Positions 26,472 through 38,006 of a DNA stretch of 64,000 nt are shown here, piece by piece. The stretch is from Pseudomonas sp. ICMP22404. Lineage in GTDB: Bacteria; Pseudomonadota; Gammaproteobacteria; Pseudomonadales; Pseudomonadaceae. Location of the stretch: assembly GCF_006227205.1 (NCBI RefSeq), contig NZ_VCNG01000001.1, positions 684,326 to 748,325 on the forward strand, read 5' to 3'. The notes under the pieces were generated by a model. That model was given only the letters and a program-made list of their open reading frames with translations. It made no database searches and was not told the origin of the DNA. The translations under genes were made by a program, and so were the position numbers. Position 1 is the stretch's first letter. Every line of letters begins with the position of its first letter.

Positions 26472-27779
26472 TTATAGAGTGCTGAACAGCGGAAAGATCC
26501 CCATCAGCAAGGCGGCGAACATTATGCACAGGCAAACCAGCACTGCCCACTTCAGGGTGAAGCGCTGGTGATCGCCGAACTCGATCCCGGCCAGTGCCAC
26601 CAACAGGTAAGTGGACGGAACCAGCGGGCTCAACAGGTGGACGGGCTGGCCGACGATCGAGGCACGGGCCATTTCCACCGCCGTGATGCCGTAATGGCTG
26701 GCGGCTTCGGCGAGAACCGGTAACACCCCGTAATAAAATGCGTCGTTAGACATGAAGAACGTGAACGGCATGCTCGCCAGCGCGGTAATCACCGCCAGGT
26801 ACGGGCCGAGGAAGTCCGGGATCACCGCCAGCAGGCTCTTGGACATGGCGTCGACCATGCCGGTGCCGGACAGGATGCCGGTGAAGATACCCGCCGCGAA
26901 AATCAGCCCGACCACCGCCAGTACGCTGCCGGCGTGTGCCGCAACGCGGTCTTTTTGCTGTTGCAGGCACGGGTAGTTGACGATCATCGCGATACTGAAG
27001 GCCACCATGAACAGCACCGGCAGCGGTAACAGGCCGGCGATCAGGGTGCACATCAGGGCCAGGGTCAAGGCACCGTTGAACCAGATCAGCTTCGGACGGC
27101 GAGCGTCCGGGAACTGGGACACGCTGATTTCGCTGTGGTCGATTTCATCGTGGGCCAGGTGCAATTCACCCAGGCGCGCACGCTCGCGTTTGCCGTACAT
27201 GTAGGCAATCGCCAGGATCGCCACCACACCGAACGCCATCGCAGGAATCATCGGTACGAAGATGTCGGACGGATCCACGTGCAACGCACTGGCCGCACGG
27301 GCCGTCGGGCCGCCCCAGGGGGTCATGTTCATCACGCCACCGGCGAGGATGATCAGGCCGGCCATGATCCGAGGGCTCATGCCGATGCGGCTGTAGAGCG
27401 GCAGCATCGCGGCCACGCAGATCATGTAAGTGGTCGCGCCGTCACCATCGAGGGAAACGACGAGCGCCAGAACGGCGGTACCGACCGAAACTTTCAGCGG
27501 GTCACCCTTGACCAGCTTGAGGATCTTGCGCACGGCCGGGTCGAACAGGCCGGAGTCGATCATCAGGGCAAAATAGAGAATCGCGAACATGAGCATCACC
27601 CCGGTCGGGGCGAGCTTGGTGATGCCTTCGAGCATCATCGGGCCGATCTTCGGCGCAAAACCACCGAACAGGGCGAACAGGATCGGGATGATGATCAGGG
27701 CGATCAGCGCGGACAGGCGCTTGGTCATGATCAGGAACATGAACGTGATGACCATGGCGAAGCCAAGGAAAGTCAGCAT
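26472..27779 (-). CDS. CitMHS-family citrate:metal/proton symporter
   Basis: A 435 aa inner-membrane transporter of the CitMHS family, which imports citrate complexed with divalent metals. It has about twelve hydrophobic segments. Family-like motifs include SLDGDGATTYMICVAAMLPLY around 110-130, GGVMNMTPWGGPTARA around 146-161, and FFMSNDAFYYGVLPVL near residue 345. A citrate transporter occurs at the equivalent place in P. aeruginosa. Preferred metal cannot be judged. Confidence 0.9.
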   Translation of the reverse strand: MLTFLGFAMVITFMFLIMTKRLSALIALIIIPILFALFGGFAPKIGPMMLEGITKLAPTGVMLMFAILYFALMIDSGLFDPAVRKILKLVKGDPLKVSVGTAVLALVVSLDGDGATTYMICVAAMLPLYSRIGMSPRIMAGLIILAGGVMNMTPWGGPTARAASALHVDPSDIFVPMIPAMAFGVVAILAIAYMYGKRERARLGELHLAHDEIDHSEISVSQFPDARRPKLIWFNGALTLALMCTLIAGLLPLPVLFMVAFSIAMIVNYPCLQQQKDRVAAHAGSVLAVVGLIFAAGIFTGILSGTGMVDAMSKSLLAVIPDFLGPYLAVITALASMPFTFFMSNDAFYYGVLPVLAEAASHYGITAVEMARASIVGQPVHLLSPLVPSTYLLVALAGIEFGDHQRFTLKWAVLVCLCIMFAALLMGIFPLFSTL

Positions 27780-28174
27780 GGGAAATACTCCAGGCGTGGC
27801 GCGGCGAGGTTAAGGCGAACCGGACGGGTCAGCGCAGAACGTGAGTCACGAGGCGGACGGATGGAGTGGGTGCAGCAGGACGGGTAGCAGCGGACATCAG
27901 AATCACCATTGTTGTTGTTAAAACGGCCAAACGGGTCGTGGAGATCCGTTTCTGGCCACCGGTCTTTTGCCGGTAGTGAGGCGATCCTAATCGCGCAAGC
28001 TTTCAGCCAGCTTTCGCCGCAGGCAATGGTTTTTTCCGCTGGTCGGAGTCTGTGGGAGCAAGGCTGTGGGAGCAAGGCTTGCCCGCGATGAAGCTGACGC
28101 GGTCGTCCTGCATATCGAGTGCCCCTTGTCGCGAGCAAGCTTTGCTCCCACAGGTCGTTCTGTCTCAGTACATT
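27780..28174. other. Intergenic region upstream of citMHS
   Basis: 395 bases without a supportable gene. It holds the citMHS promoter region (27780-27980, including an AT-rich patch tcaccattgttgttgttaaaacgg at about 27901-27924) and a compound REP element at 28049-28153. No clear operator was recognised. Confidence 0.55.
28049..28153. repeat. Compound REP element with duplicated left arm
   Basis: The left arm is present twice in direct tandem (tctgtgggagcaaggc then tgtgggagcaaggcttgcccgcg), facing a single right arm, gcgagcaagctttgctcccacag. As at the window start, one arm has been amplified locally. Confidence 0.85.
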
Positions 28175-28501
28175 TCAGAACACCGAAAGATCCAACGGTC
28201 GCATCGCCCCCATCCAGATCGCATGGTCGGTGTGGTCCGCCAGCTCATCGCCGGTGTTCGGGTGCAGAAAGATCACCAGCCCTTTGCGATAGAGCGCCAG
28301 CCACGGTAGTACCACCCCGATGTACTGCGGATCGAACGACAGCTGACAACTCCAGTCCGGATGGGGCCCGACCGGGCGCTCGTGAACGCGGCCCATTTTC
28401 AGCGGAAACAGGCGCGACGCTTCCTCACACAGTGCCCGCGCCTGGTCGATGGTGCTGGCATCGAAATAAACATGGGCGTGGTAGCCCTTGATCCGTTGCA
28501 A
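28175..28501 (-). CDS. DOPA 4,5-dioxygenase-family protein
   Basis: A 108 aa protein of the small DOPA-dioxygenase family, with the conserved GYHAHVYFD N-terminus, VGPHPDWSCQLSF and the terminal HPNTGDELADHTDHAIWMG. His residues in these blocks are likely metal ligands. Bacterial substrates are unknown. The start is a TTG at 28501, supported by AAGGAG six bases upstream; no ATG or GTG would keep the conserved N-terminus. It is divergent from the NAD(P)-binding protein gene. Confidence 0.85.
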   Translation of the reverse strand: MQRIKGYHAHVYFDASTIDQARALCEEASRLFPLKMGRVHERPVGPHPDWSCQLSFDPQYIGVVLPWLALYRKGLVIFLHPNTGDELADHTDHAIWMGAMRPLDLSVF

Positions 28502-28576
28502 TTGTCACTCCTTGCGAACCCTCGCCGTTTCCCGCAGGTCAGAGGCTTATACGCGGTAAAAAAGGGAAAAACAGCC

Positions 28577-29236
28577 ATGAAAAACGCCGAAACCCCGGTG
28601 ATCAAAGTGGTGCTCTATGGTGCCATGAGCAGCCTCGGCAGTGCGTTGATGGCTGAAATGCTGCGACGCCAGCATGAAGTCATTGCCGTTCTCGATGATC
28701 TCACGGCCCTGGCGCCGCGTCCGGGCCTGCGGACCAAGACCGGCGATCTCTATGACCCCGAACGGGTCAAGCAAAGCGTGGCCGGTGCCGATGCAGTGAT
28801 CTGCCTACTTAACTCGCCGGGGTTGCCGATGAACAGCGAGCACGTGGAACGCACGCTGATTCCGGGTCCGGTGGAACAGGTCCTGGCGGTGGATGCGCTA
28901 ATTGTCGGCATGCAGGCGGTGAACATTCCCCGGCTGTTTCTGGTGGGGGACTTCGCCGTGCTCGACGAAGACGAGGGCGAAGATGACTTGCAGCGGCATG
29001 CCGCCGAGGAAATCCTCGATGCCCTGCGCAACAGCCCATTGCGATGGACCCTCGTCAATGCGCCCTATGCTGCCGCTGGGTTGAGTATCGAGCATTTCAC
29101 CCAGGTCAGTACCAGCCTGGAGCCGGGTATGGCCGAGTCCCTGGAACGGCTCAACCGGGTGGCCGTCGGCATTGCCGATGAGCTGAGCTTGAATCTGCAT
29201 GTGGGCCAGCATGTCAGCTTCGTAGCCGCCACCTGA
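28577..29236 (+). CDS. NAD(P)-binding Rossmann-fold oxidoreductase (NmrA/SDR-like)
   Basis: A 219 aa protein, VVLYGAMSSLGSALMAEML at about 10-28. The nucleotide-binding loop reads GAMSSLGS rather than the canonical GxxGxxG, with serines replacing two positions. It resembles atypical SDR proteins annotated as NAD(P)H-binding. The start at 28577 is chosen over the longer frame because the extra residues overlap the divergent gene. Substrate is unknown. Confidence 0.7.
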   Translation: MKNAETPVIKVVLYGAMSSLGSALMAEMLRRQHEVIAVLDDLTALAPRPGLRTKTGDLYDPERVKQSVAGADAVICLLNSPGLPMNSEHVERTLIPGPVEQVLAVDALIVGMQAVNIPRLFLVGDFAVLDEDEGEDDLQRHAAEEILDALRNSPLRWTLVNAPYAAAGLSIEHFTQVSTSLEPGMAESLERLNRVAVGIADELSLNLHVGQHVSFVAAT

Positions 29237-29268
29237 CGACCGTGCAACATTGCGGCAAGAATCGCTGT

Positions 29269-29363
29269 TGTGGCGAGGGGATTTATCCCCGCTGGGCTGC
29301 AAAGCAGCCCCAAAAAAGCAGGGCCGCTTCGCAGCCCAGCGGGGATAAATCCCCTCGCCACAG
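29269..29363. repeat. REP inverted pair (gtggcgaggggatttatcccc family)
   Basis: The arms tgtggcgaggggatttatccccgctgggctgc and gcagcccagcggggataaatcccctcgccaca face each other around about 25 bases. It separates the SDR gene from the LysR gene (convergent). Confidence 0.92.
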
Positions 29364-29403
29364 GGTTTTTCTTTGATCATGAAAGTGCCTTCACCCGCAC
29401 ATC

Positions 29404-30354
29404 TCAAACAGCAATGGACGGCAACGGCAACCCCGTGAGCGACTCGCCGCTGGTGGCCTGTTCTTCCATCAGCCAGTCCACAAACTGCCGGATCAGTGCC
29501 CCACGCCGTTTACGCTGGGGCAGGACCACGTAATACCCCAGGCGCGACAGCACCGTCTCGGCGATGGGACGACACAACAGGCCTTGAGCCAATAAGTTAT
29601 CCACAAGGTGGCGCCAGCCGATGGCAACACCTTGTCCGCCAATCGCCGCTTGGATCAGCAGGGTGTAATTGTCGAAACGCAATTGCCCCGGCGCTGGCGG
29701 CGAGGTGATGCCCAGTTCGCGGAACACGCCATTCCAGTCGAACCAGTGACTGCTGTTGCCGCCGCGCAGGTGCAGCAGTGGAAACTCCAACAAGGCCTGG
29801 GCCGGCAGAGGCAGGGGACGCTCCTTGAGCAGCAACGGGCTGCACACTGGAAAAACTTCTTCACTGAACAGCCAGCGACTTTCGCCCTGTTTGAAGCGAC
29901 CGTCGCCGAACAGCACGGCAACGTCGATGTCGGTGCGCAACATGTTGTGGTTCCGCTCGCTGGTCACCAGGCTGACGTCCACCTGCGGGTTGGCAGCGTG
30001 AAAACGATGCAGTCGCGGCATCAGCCAGTAGGCGGCGAAGGCGAAGTCGGTGGCGACCTGCAACACCTCGTGCTGATGTTGAGCGGTGATCGCGCTCAAT
30101 CCTGCGTCGATGTTCTGTAAACCGGCCTGTACTTGTTCGAACAACGTCGTCCCGGCCTCGGTCAATTCGATGCCACGGTAAATGCGATCGAACAACCGCG
30201 TGCCGAGCTGTTCCTCCAGGCGTTTGATTTGCTGGCTGATGGCCGGCTGTGTGGTGCCCAGCTCAATCGCCGCCGCCGTAAAGCTTCGTTGTCTGGCCGC
30301 AGCTTCAAAGGCCCGGAACAGATCCAGAGACAGGTCACCCAAGGCGTCATACAT
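29404..30354 (-). CDS. LysR-family regulator of choline-sulfate utilisation (inferred)
   Basis: A 316 aa LysR-type regulator. The winged helix-turn-helix is at about 15-75 (FTAAAIELGTTQPAISQQIKRLEEQLGTRLFDR in pieces), with a C-terminal periplasmic-binding-fold sensor domain. It is divergent from betC with a 114-base gap, the usual arrangement for a regulator of the choline sulfatase gene. A perfect dyad with T-N11-A overlaps its start codon, suggesting autorepression. The effector is presumably choline or choline-sulfate. Confidence 0.87.
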   Translation of the reverse strand: MYDALGDLSLDLFRAFEAAARQRSFTAAAIELGTTQPAISQQIKRLEEQLGTRLFDRIYRGIELTEAGTTLFEQVQAGLQNIDAGLSAITAQHQHEVLQVATDFAFAAYWLMPRLHRFHAANPQVDVSLVTSERNHNMLRTDIDVAVLFGDGRFKQGESRWLFSEEVFPVCSPLLLKERPLPLPAQALLEFPLLHLRGGNSSHWFDWNGVFRELGITSPPAPGQLRFDNYTLLIQAAIGGQGVAIGWRHLVDNLLAQGLLCRPIAETVLSRLGYYVVLPQRKRRGALIRQFVDWLMEEQATSGESLTGLPLPSIAV

Positions 30355-30367
30355 AAGCTGTGCTTAT
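30353..30367. promoter_or_regulatory. LysR-type operator dyad between the regulator and betC
   Basis: ATAAGC-TGT-GCTTAT is a perfect 6+6 dyad containing T-N11-A (T at 30354, A at 30366). It overlaps the first base of the regulator's start codon and lies about 100 bases upstream of betC. Confidence 0.6.
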
Positions 30368-30468
30368 CCTAGTCATTATCCTGCATGGGCTTTACCCCAA
30401 TAGGTTGGGGGAACATGCTCAATCGCAGCAATTTCGCATAACCGCTCACTATGGAATGCCGCGATTAC

Positions 30469-31983
30469 ATGAAGCGCAAGAACATTCTTTTCATCATGGC
30501 CGATCAGATGGCCGCGCCAATGTTGCCGATCTACGGTCCTTCGCCCATCAAGCTGCCGAATCTGTCGCGCCTGGCCGAGCAAGGCGTGGTGTTCGACGCC
30601 GCTTATTGCAACAGTCCACTGTGCGCGCCGTCGCGTTTTACCCTGGTGAGCGGCCAGTTGCCCAGCAAGATCGGCGCTTATGACAACGCTGCGGATTTTC
30701 CGGCCGACGTCCCGACGTATGCCCATTACCTGCGGCGCCTCGGCTACCGCACGGCGTTGTCCGGCAAGATGCACTTCTGCGGGCCGGACCAGTTGCACGG
30801 CTACGAAGAGCGCCTGACCAGTGACATTTACCCGGCCGATTACGGCTGGGCCGTGAACTGGGATGAGCCGGATGTGCGGCCGAGCTGGTACCACAACATG
30901 TCTTCGGTGTTGCAGGCCGGGCCGTGCGTGCGCACCAACCAGTTGGATTTCGACGAAGAAGTGGTGTTCAAGGCGCAGCAGTACCTGTTCGACCACATCC
31001 GTGAGGACGGCGACCAACCGTTCTGCCTGACCGTATCGATGACTCACCCACACGACCCGTACACCATTCCCAAGGCTTTCTGGGATTTGTATGACGACAA
31101 CGACATCCCGCTGCCGCAAACCCCGGCGCAAACCGATCTCGATCCCCACTCCCAGCGATTGCTGAAGGTCTATGACCTGTGGGACAAGCCGTTGCCTGTG
31201 GATAAGATTCGCGACGCGCGCCGTGCCTATTTCGGCGCTTGCAGCTACATCGACAGCAACGTGGGCAAGCTGCTGCAAACCCTTGAGGACACCGGCTTGA
31301 TGGACGACACGATCATCGTGTTCTCCGGCGATCATGGCGATATGCTCGGCGAAAAAGGGCTCTGGTACAAAATGCACTGGTTCGAGATGTCCGCGCGGGT
31401 GCCGCTGCTGGTCAGTGCTCCGGGTCAATTCGCCAGTGGCCGAGTCAGCGCCGCGGTGTCCACCGCCGACTTGTTGCCCACCCTGGTGGAACTGGCCGGC
31501 GGTACGCTGGAGCCTGGCTTGCCGCTGGACGGTCGTTCGTTGGTGCCGCACCTGCAAGGGCAGGGCGGGCACGACGAGGTCTTTGGTGAATACATGGCCG
31601 AAGGCACCATCAGCCCGTTGATGATGATCCGCCGCGGCCAGTGGAAATTCATCTACAGCGAAGATGACCCGTGCCTGTTGTTCGATGTCCGTAACGACCC
31701 CAAGGAATTGGAAGATCTCAGCCAGTCACCGGAGCATCAAGCCCTGTTCGCCGAATTTCTCGCTGAAGCCAGGGCCAAGTGGGACATCCCAACCATTCAT
31801 CGACAGGTGCTCGCCAGCCAGCGACGCCGTCGTTTCGTCGCCCAGGCGCTGACCCTGGGCAAACTCAAGAGCTGGGATCACCAGCCGCTGGTGGATGCCA
31901 GTCAGCAATACATGCGCAATCACATCGACCTCGACGATCTGGAGCGCAAGGCCCGTTATCCACAACCCTGCCAAAATCAATAA
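30469..31983 (+). CDS. betC: Choline-sulfatase BetC
   Basis: Hydrolyses choline-O-sulfate to choline and sulfate; choline then feeds glycine betaine synthesis. The 504 aa type I sulfatase has the formylglycine motif C-A-P-S-R at 52-56, where Cys52 is the residue modified. It also has the N-terminal metal Asp in FIMADQ, GKMHFCGPDQLHGYEERL in two overlapping blocks, and the metal-binding VFSGDHGDMLGE. The C-terminal region is typical of choline sulfatases. The start MKRKNILFIMADQ is preferred; an in-frame ATG at 30451 would add six residues. No signal peptide, so cytosolic. Confidence 0.93.
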   Translation: MKRKNILFIMADQMAAPMLPIYGPSPIKLPNLSRLAEQGVVFDAAYCNSPLCAPSRFTLVSGQLPSKIGAYDNAADFPADVPTYAHYLRRLGYRTALSGKMHFCGPDQLHGYEERLTSDIYPADYGWAVNWDEPDVRPSWYHNMSSVLQAGPCVRTNQLDFDEEVVFKAQQYLFDHIREDGDQPFCLTVSMTHPHDPYTIPKAFWDLYDDNDIPLPQTPAQTDLDPHSQRLLKVYDLWDKPLPVDKIRDARRAYFGACSYIDSNVGKLLQTLEDTGLMDDTIIVFSGDHGDMLGEKGLWYKMHWFEMSARVPLLVSAPGQFASGRVSAAVSTADLLPTLVELAGGTLEPGLPLDGRSLVPHLQGQGGHDEVFGEYMAEGTISPLMMIRRGQWKFIYSEDDPCLLFDVRNDPKELEDLSQSPEHQALFAEFLAEARAKWDIPTIHRQVLASQRRRRFVAQALTLGKLKSWDHQPLVDASQQYMRNHIDLDDLERKARYPQPCQNQ

Positions 31984-32002
31984 CGAACGTAAGGGGAAGC
32001 AC

Positions 32003-32923
32003 ATGCAAAAGTTATCCACAGTACTGGCCGCTGGGCTGTTGGTGTTGAGCAGTGCCTCGGCGTGGGCCGAGCAGAGCTGCGAGACGGTCAAGATGGCTGA
32101 CCCGGGTTGGAGCGATATCGCGGCGACCAATGCCATCACCGGTTTTCTGTTGGAAGGCATGGGCTACAAGCCCAAGGTCGACACCCTCGCGGTGCCGATC
32201 ACGTTTGGCGGCCTCAAGGATGGCCAGGTCGATGTGTTCCTGGGCAACTGGATGCCGGCGCAGCAAGGGTTCTATGACAAATTCGTGGCGAACGGGGATG
32301 TCACGCAACTGGCCAAGAACCTGGACGGCACCGAATTCACCCTGGCCGTCCCGGACTACGTCTGGGATGCCGGTGTGCATAACTTTGCCGACCTGAACAA
32401 ATTCGCTGACAAGTTCGAGAAGAAAATCTATGGCATCGGTTCCGGCGCCCCGGCGAACCTTTCCTTGAAAGAAATCATCAAGACCAACGACTTCGGCATG
32501 GGCGATTGGAAACTGGTGGAGTCCAGCGAGCAGGCGATGCTGGCGGAAGTGTCCCGGGCCGTGAAGAAGCAGAAGTTCGTGACCTTCCTCGGCTGGACGC
32601 CGCACCCGATGAACGTGCAGCTGAAAATGCATTACCTCAAGGGCGGCGAGAAGTACTTCGGCGATACGGGCAGCGTCTATACCCTGACCCGCAAAGGTTA
32701 TGCACAGGCCTGCCCGAACGTGGGCAAGCTGTTGACCAACCTGAGCTTCACCCAGGAAATGGAAAACAGCATCATGGCCGAGGTGGTGAACAACAAGGTC
32801 ACCAACGCCGAGGCGGCCAAGGCCTGGATCAAGGCCAACCCGGCGGTGTTGGACAAATGGCTGGACGGCGTGAAGACGGCGGATGGGCAAGAGGCGTTGG
32901 CTGCGGTGAAGGCCAAGCTCTGA
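32003..32923 (+). CDS. Choline/betaine ABC transporter substrate-binding protein (ChoX/BetX type)
   Basis: A periplasmic binding protein of the quaternary-amine (OpuAC-like) family, 306 aa, signal peptide 1-22 (cleavage after AWA). It has DPGWSDIAATNAI, DVFLGNWMP (aromatic-cage region), YGIGSGAP and KFVTFLGWTPHPMN, all typical of choline-binding ChoX. It follows betC by 19 bases with its own ribosome site (taagggg). No permease or ATPase gene is adjacent; in pseudomonads such orphan binding proteins can feed the shared Cbc transporter. Ligand is inferred from context. Confidence 0.88.
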   Translation: MQKLSTVLAAGLLVLSSASAWAEQSCETVKMADPGWSDIAATNAITGFLLEGMGYKPKVDTLAVPITFGGLKDGQVDVFLGNWMPAQQGFYDKFVANGDVTQLAKNLDGTEFTLAVPDYVWDAGVHNFADLNKFADKFEKKIYGIGSGAPANLSLKEIIKTNDFGMGDWKLVESSEQAMLAEVSRAVKKQKFVTFLGWTPHPMNVQLKMHYLKGGEKYFGDTGSVYTLTRKGYAQACPNVGKLLTNLSFTQEMENSIMAEVVNNKVTNAEAAKAWIKANPAVLDKWLDGVKTADGQEALAAVKAKL

Positions 32924-32970
32924 TGACCCGTGTGCTCCGGATAAGCCCTCAGAAGGTGATCCGGAGCACT

Positions 32971-33104
32971 TTTGTGGCGAGGGGATTTATCCCCGCTGGG
33001 TCGCGAAGCGGCCCTAATGTGTCGACTCGGTGTGTCAGATCATTTGGGTTCAGCTGTTTGGGGCCGCTCCGCGACCCCGCGGGGATAAATCCCCTCGCCA
33101 CAGG
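32971..33104. repeat. REP inverted pair (gtggcgaggggatttatcccc family), long spacer
   Basis: Arms tgtggcgaggggatttatccccgctgggtcgcgaagcggcc and ggccgctccgcgaccccgcggggataaatcccctcgccaca, with about 55 bases between. It lies between choX and the SulP gene. Confidence 0.9.
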
Positions 33105-33159
33105 GAGAACGCTGCTTGGTCCTGATACTCTTGTTCTCAACCCCCATCCTTGAGGCCCC

Positions 33160-34728
33160 ATGGCAATCCCCACCCGCCATTCACTGTTCCCCTTCCTGAG
33201 CTGGCTGCCCCGGCAGACCCGGGCCAGTGTCGGCCGTGACCTGATCGTGGGTTTGAGCGGCGCGATCCTGGCGTTGCCGCAGTCCATCGCCTACGCCCTG
33301 ATTGCCGGTTTGCCCCCTGAGTACGGCTTGTACGCCGCGATCGTGCCGGTGCTGATTGCCTGCCTGTGGGGTTCGTCATGGCATTTGATCTGCGGACCTA
33401 CGGCGGCGATCTCCATTGTCCTGTACGCCAGTGTCAGTCCCTTGGCCGTGCCCGCGACCCAGGACTACATCACCTTGATTCTGTTGCTGACGGTGCTGGC
33501 GGGCATCTTCCAATGGCTGTTGGGCCTGCTACGTTTTGGTGCCTTGGTGAACTTCGTCTCGCACTCGGTGGTGCTCGGTTTCACCCTGGGAGCGGCGGTG
33601 GTGATCGCACTGGGGCAGTTGCCGAACCTGATGGGGCTCGATCTGCCGAACGAGGCCACGGCCTTGAAGGGCGTGCTGATGTTGCTCAGTCATCTCGGGG
33701 CAGTGGATAAGCCGTCGTTGCTGTTGGGTTTGGGGACGCTGGCCCTGGGTGTGCTACTCAAGCGGCTGTTGCCGCGCTGGCCGAGCCTGTTGATAACGTT
33801 GGTCATCAGTAGCCTGGTGGTCTGGTTGTGGCCGGCCATGTTCGGGCATGTGGCGCTGGTCAGCGCCTTTGCCGGGCGCCTGCCGCCGTTCACTGCGCTG
33901 CCACTGGACCTCGACCTGATCCTGCGCCTGCTCCCCGGTGCCGTTGCGGTGGGCATGCTCGGGCTGGTCACCAGTCTGTCCATTGCTCGTTCGTTATCGG
34001 TGCGCTCCGGGCAATTGCTCGACGCCAACCAGGAGGTCAGGGCGCAGGGGCTTTCCAACATCGTGGGCGGATTTTTCTCCGGCTCCCTGTCAGCCGGTTC
34101 TTTTACCCGTTCCGGCCTCAGCTACGACGCGGGGGCCTGTTCCCCCCTGGCCGGGGTGTTCTCGGCATTGTGGGTGGCCTTGTTTGCGGTCGCCGGTGCG
34201 AAACTGATCTCGCACATCCCGATTCCGGCGATGGCCGGCAGTATTCTGCTGATCGCCTGGGGGCTGGTGGACCACCGCGGCATCCGCGCGTTGTATCGGG
34301 TGAGCCGGGCGGAATTCGTGGTGATGAGCCTGACGTGCCTGGCCACGTTGCTGCTGGAGCTGCAGACGGCCATCTACGCCGGTGTGCTGGCGTCGCTGTT
34401 TTTCTACCTCAAGCGCACGTCACAGCCGCGGGTGCACCATGCCCACGAAGGCGAGGCGGATGTGCTGCGGGTCGGCGGTTCGATCTTCTTCGGCGCCAGT
34501 CATTACCTGCAGGTGCGCCTGCAACGCTTGCAAGGGCAACGGGTGGTGATCGATGCCCAGCAAATCAACTTCATCGATTACTCAGGGGTGGAAATGTTGC
34601 ACCAGGAAGCCCGCCGCCTCGGTGCCCAAGGGCGCAGCCTGACCTTGCGCAAGGCCCGGCCCCATGTAGTGGAGGAGTTGAAGAAGCTGGAAGGGCCGGA
34701 GAGGTGCCCGATTCACTTCGAGGATTGA
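33160..34728 (+). CDS. SulP-family sulfate permease with STAS domain
   Basis: A 522 aa inner-membrane transporter. The N-terminal SulP signature is [32 protein letters not shown] in consecutive blocks from about residue 28. It has 10-12 hydrophobic spans, a [18 protein letters not shown] block near residue 290, and a C-terminal STAS domain (about 430-515, [19 protein letters not shown]). The phosphorylatable STAS Ser is at DYSGVE. Position after betC suggests handling of the sulfate released from choline-sulfate. A REP intervenes, so it may be a separate transcript. Confidence 0.88.
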   Translation: MAIPTRHSLFPFLSWLPRQTRASVGRDLIVGLSGAILALPQSIAYALIAGLPPEYGLYAAIVPVLIACLWGSSWHLICGPTAAISIVLYASVSPLAVPATQDYITLILLLTVLAGIFQWLLGLLRFGALVNFVSHSVVLGFTLGAAVVIALGQLPNLMGLDLPNEATALKGVLMLLSHLGAVDKPSLLLGLGTLALGVLLKRLLPRWPSLLITLVISSLVVWLWPAMFGHVALVSAFAGRLPPFTALPLDLDLILRLLPGAVAVGMLGLVTSLSIARSLSVRSGQLLDANQEVRAQGLSNIVGGFFSGSLSAGSFTRSGLSYDAGACSPLAGVFSALWVALFAVAGAKLISHIPIPAMAGSILLIAWGLVDHRGIRALYRVSRAEFVVMSLTCLATLLLELQTAIYAGVLASLFFYLKRTSQPRVHHAHEGEADVLRVGGSIFFGASHYLQVRLQRLQGQRVVIDAQQINFIDYSGVEMLHQEARRLGAQGRSLTLRKARPHVVEELKKLEGPERCPIHFED

Positions 34729-34737
34729 TACGGTCAG

Positions 34738-34830
34738 CACTGTGGGAGCAAAACTTGCTCGCGATGAAAGCGACCCGGTCTGTTGGAAACCGAGGTGCTT
34801 GTCTCGCGAGCAAGCTTTGCTCCCACAGTG
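34738..34830. repeat. REP inverted pair (gtgggagc/gctcccac family)
   Basis: Arms actgtgggagcaaaacttgctcgcg and cgcgagcaagctttgctcccacagt. It lies between the convergent SulP and aroE genes and ends 2 bases from the aroE stop. Confidence 0.9.
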
Positions 34831-34832
34831 GT

Positions 34833-35660
34833 TTAGAGCGCCAGCTGTCGGCGTAATTCGGCCAGCACCGGCGCGGTGTCCGGGCGCACGCCGCGCCACA
34901 GGTAGAACGCTTCGCCCGCCTGTTCCGCCAGCATGCCCAGGCCGTCCATCGCCACCGCGGCGCCCTGTTCGCTGGCCCAGCGGCAGAACGAAGTAGGCTC
35001 CTTGCCGTACATCATGTCGTAGCAAACGGTCTTGCCGGGTTCGATCAGGCTGCCTGCAATCGGCGGTACATCCCCTGACAGGCTCGCGGACGTGGCGTTG
35101 ATGATCAGGTCCACCGGCTCGCGCAGCCAATCGAAACCACTGGCCGAGACCGGGCCCAGGTCCGCGAACAACTCGGCCAGCAATTCGGCTTTTTCCACGG
35201 TACGGTTGGCGATGATCACCGAAGCCGGTGCCTCGGCCAGCAGCGGCTCCAGGGCGCCGCGTACCGCGCCTCCGGCCCCCAGCACCAGGATGCGTTTGCC
35301 CTTGAGGCTGAAACCGGCATTGACGGTCAGGTCCCGCACCAGCCCGGCGCCGTCGGTGTTGTCGCCCAACAGACGACCATCGGCCAACTTGCTCAGGGTA
35401 TTGACCGCCCCGGCCCGCTGCGCCCGCTCGGTCAGGCTGTCAGCCAGTCGGAAAGCGTCTTCCTTGAACGGCACGGTGACATTTGCCCCACGTCCCTCGC
35501 GGAAAAATTCCCGCGCGCAACCGGCGAAATCATCCAGGGGGGCCAGAAGGGTGCTGTAGTCCAGTGTCTGCCCGGTCTGTTCGGCAAACAGGCGATGGAT
35601 CAACGGCGACTTACTGTGGCCGATGGGGTTACCCATTACAACGTAGCGGTCCATGGTCAT
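34833..35660 (-). CDS. aroE: Shikimate dehydrogenase (NADP+)
   Basis: Reduces 3-dehydroshikimate to shikimate in aromatic amino acid synthesis. The 275 aa protein has the substrate motif [12 protein letters not shown] (serines bind shikimate), catalytic Lys in [11 protein letters not shown], catalytic Asp in DNTDGAG, and the NADP loop [10 protein letters not shown]. The first ATG at 35660 has GGAG nine bases upstream; the second, two codons on (35654), is also possible. It follows hemF by 15 bases in one operon, the same order as PAO1. Confidence 0.95.
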   Translation of the reverse strand: MTMDRYVVMGNPIGHSKSPLIHRLFAEQTGQTLDYSTLLAPLDDFAGCAREFFREGRGANVTVPFKEDAFRLADSLTERAQRAGAVNTLSKLADGRLLGDNTDGAGLVRDLTVNAGFSLKGKRILVLGAGGAVRGALEPLLAEAPASVIIANRTVEKAELLAELFADLGPVSASGFDWLREPVDLIINATSASLSGDVPPIAGSLIEPGKTVCYDMMYGKEPTSFCRWASEQGAAVAMDGLGMLAEQAGEAFYLWRGVRPDTAPVLAELRRQLAL

Positions 35661-35675
35661 CGGGTCAGTCTCCGT

Positions 35676-37733
<2,058 letters not shown>

Positions 37734-37746
37734 GCCTGCGCTAAAC

Positions 37747-37973
37747 CCTGTGGGAGCGAGCCTGCTCGCGATGGCGGTGCATCAGCCAACACCATTTGTC
37801 TGGCCCGACGCTATCGCGAGCAGGCTCGCTCCCACCTTTGAACGGTGGTGTGCATAAGTTCTGTATTCAACACAAAACTTTTGTGGGAGCGAGCCTGCTC
37901 GCGATGGCGGTGTATCAGACAACACTCATTCGTCTGACCCGGCGCTATCGCGAGCAGGCTCGCTCCCACATTG
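37747..37973. repeat. Two consecutive REP inverted pairs
   Basis: Pair one is about 37747-37835 and pair two about 37880-37973. Both have arms tgtgggagcgagcctgctcgcgatggcg and gctatcgcgagcaggctcgctcccac, separated by about 45 bases of unrelated sequence. They fill almost the whole 273-base gap between the convergent qor and tsaC genes; no gene is seen. Confidence 0.93.
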
Positions 37974-38006
37974 GATAGGTATTGAATCCGGAGGTTGGGG
38001 CCGGGC

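Noticed and set aside
37747..37973. Regularly spaced repeats that might suggest a CRISPR array
   Set aside because: Only two units, each an inverted pair of REP arms with a short interior, no uniform repeat-spacer pattern and no cas genes.
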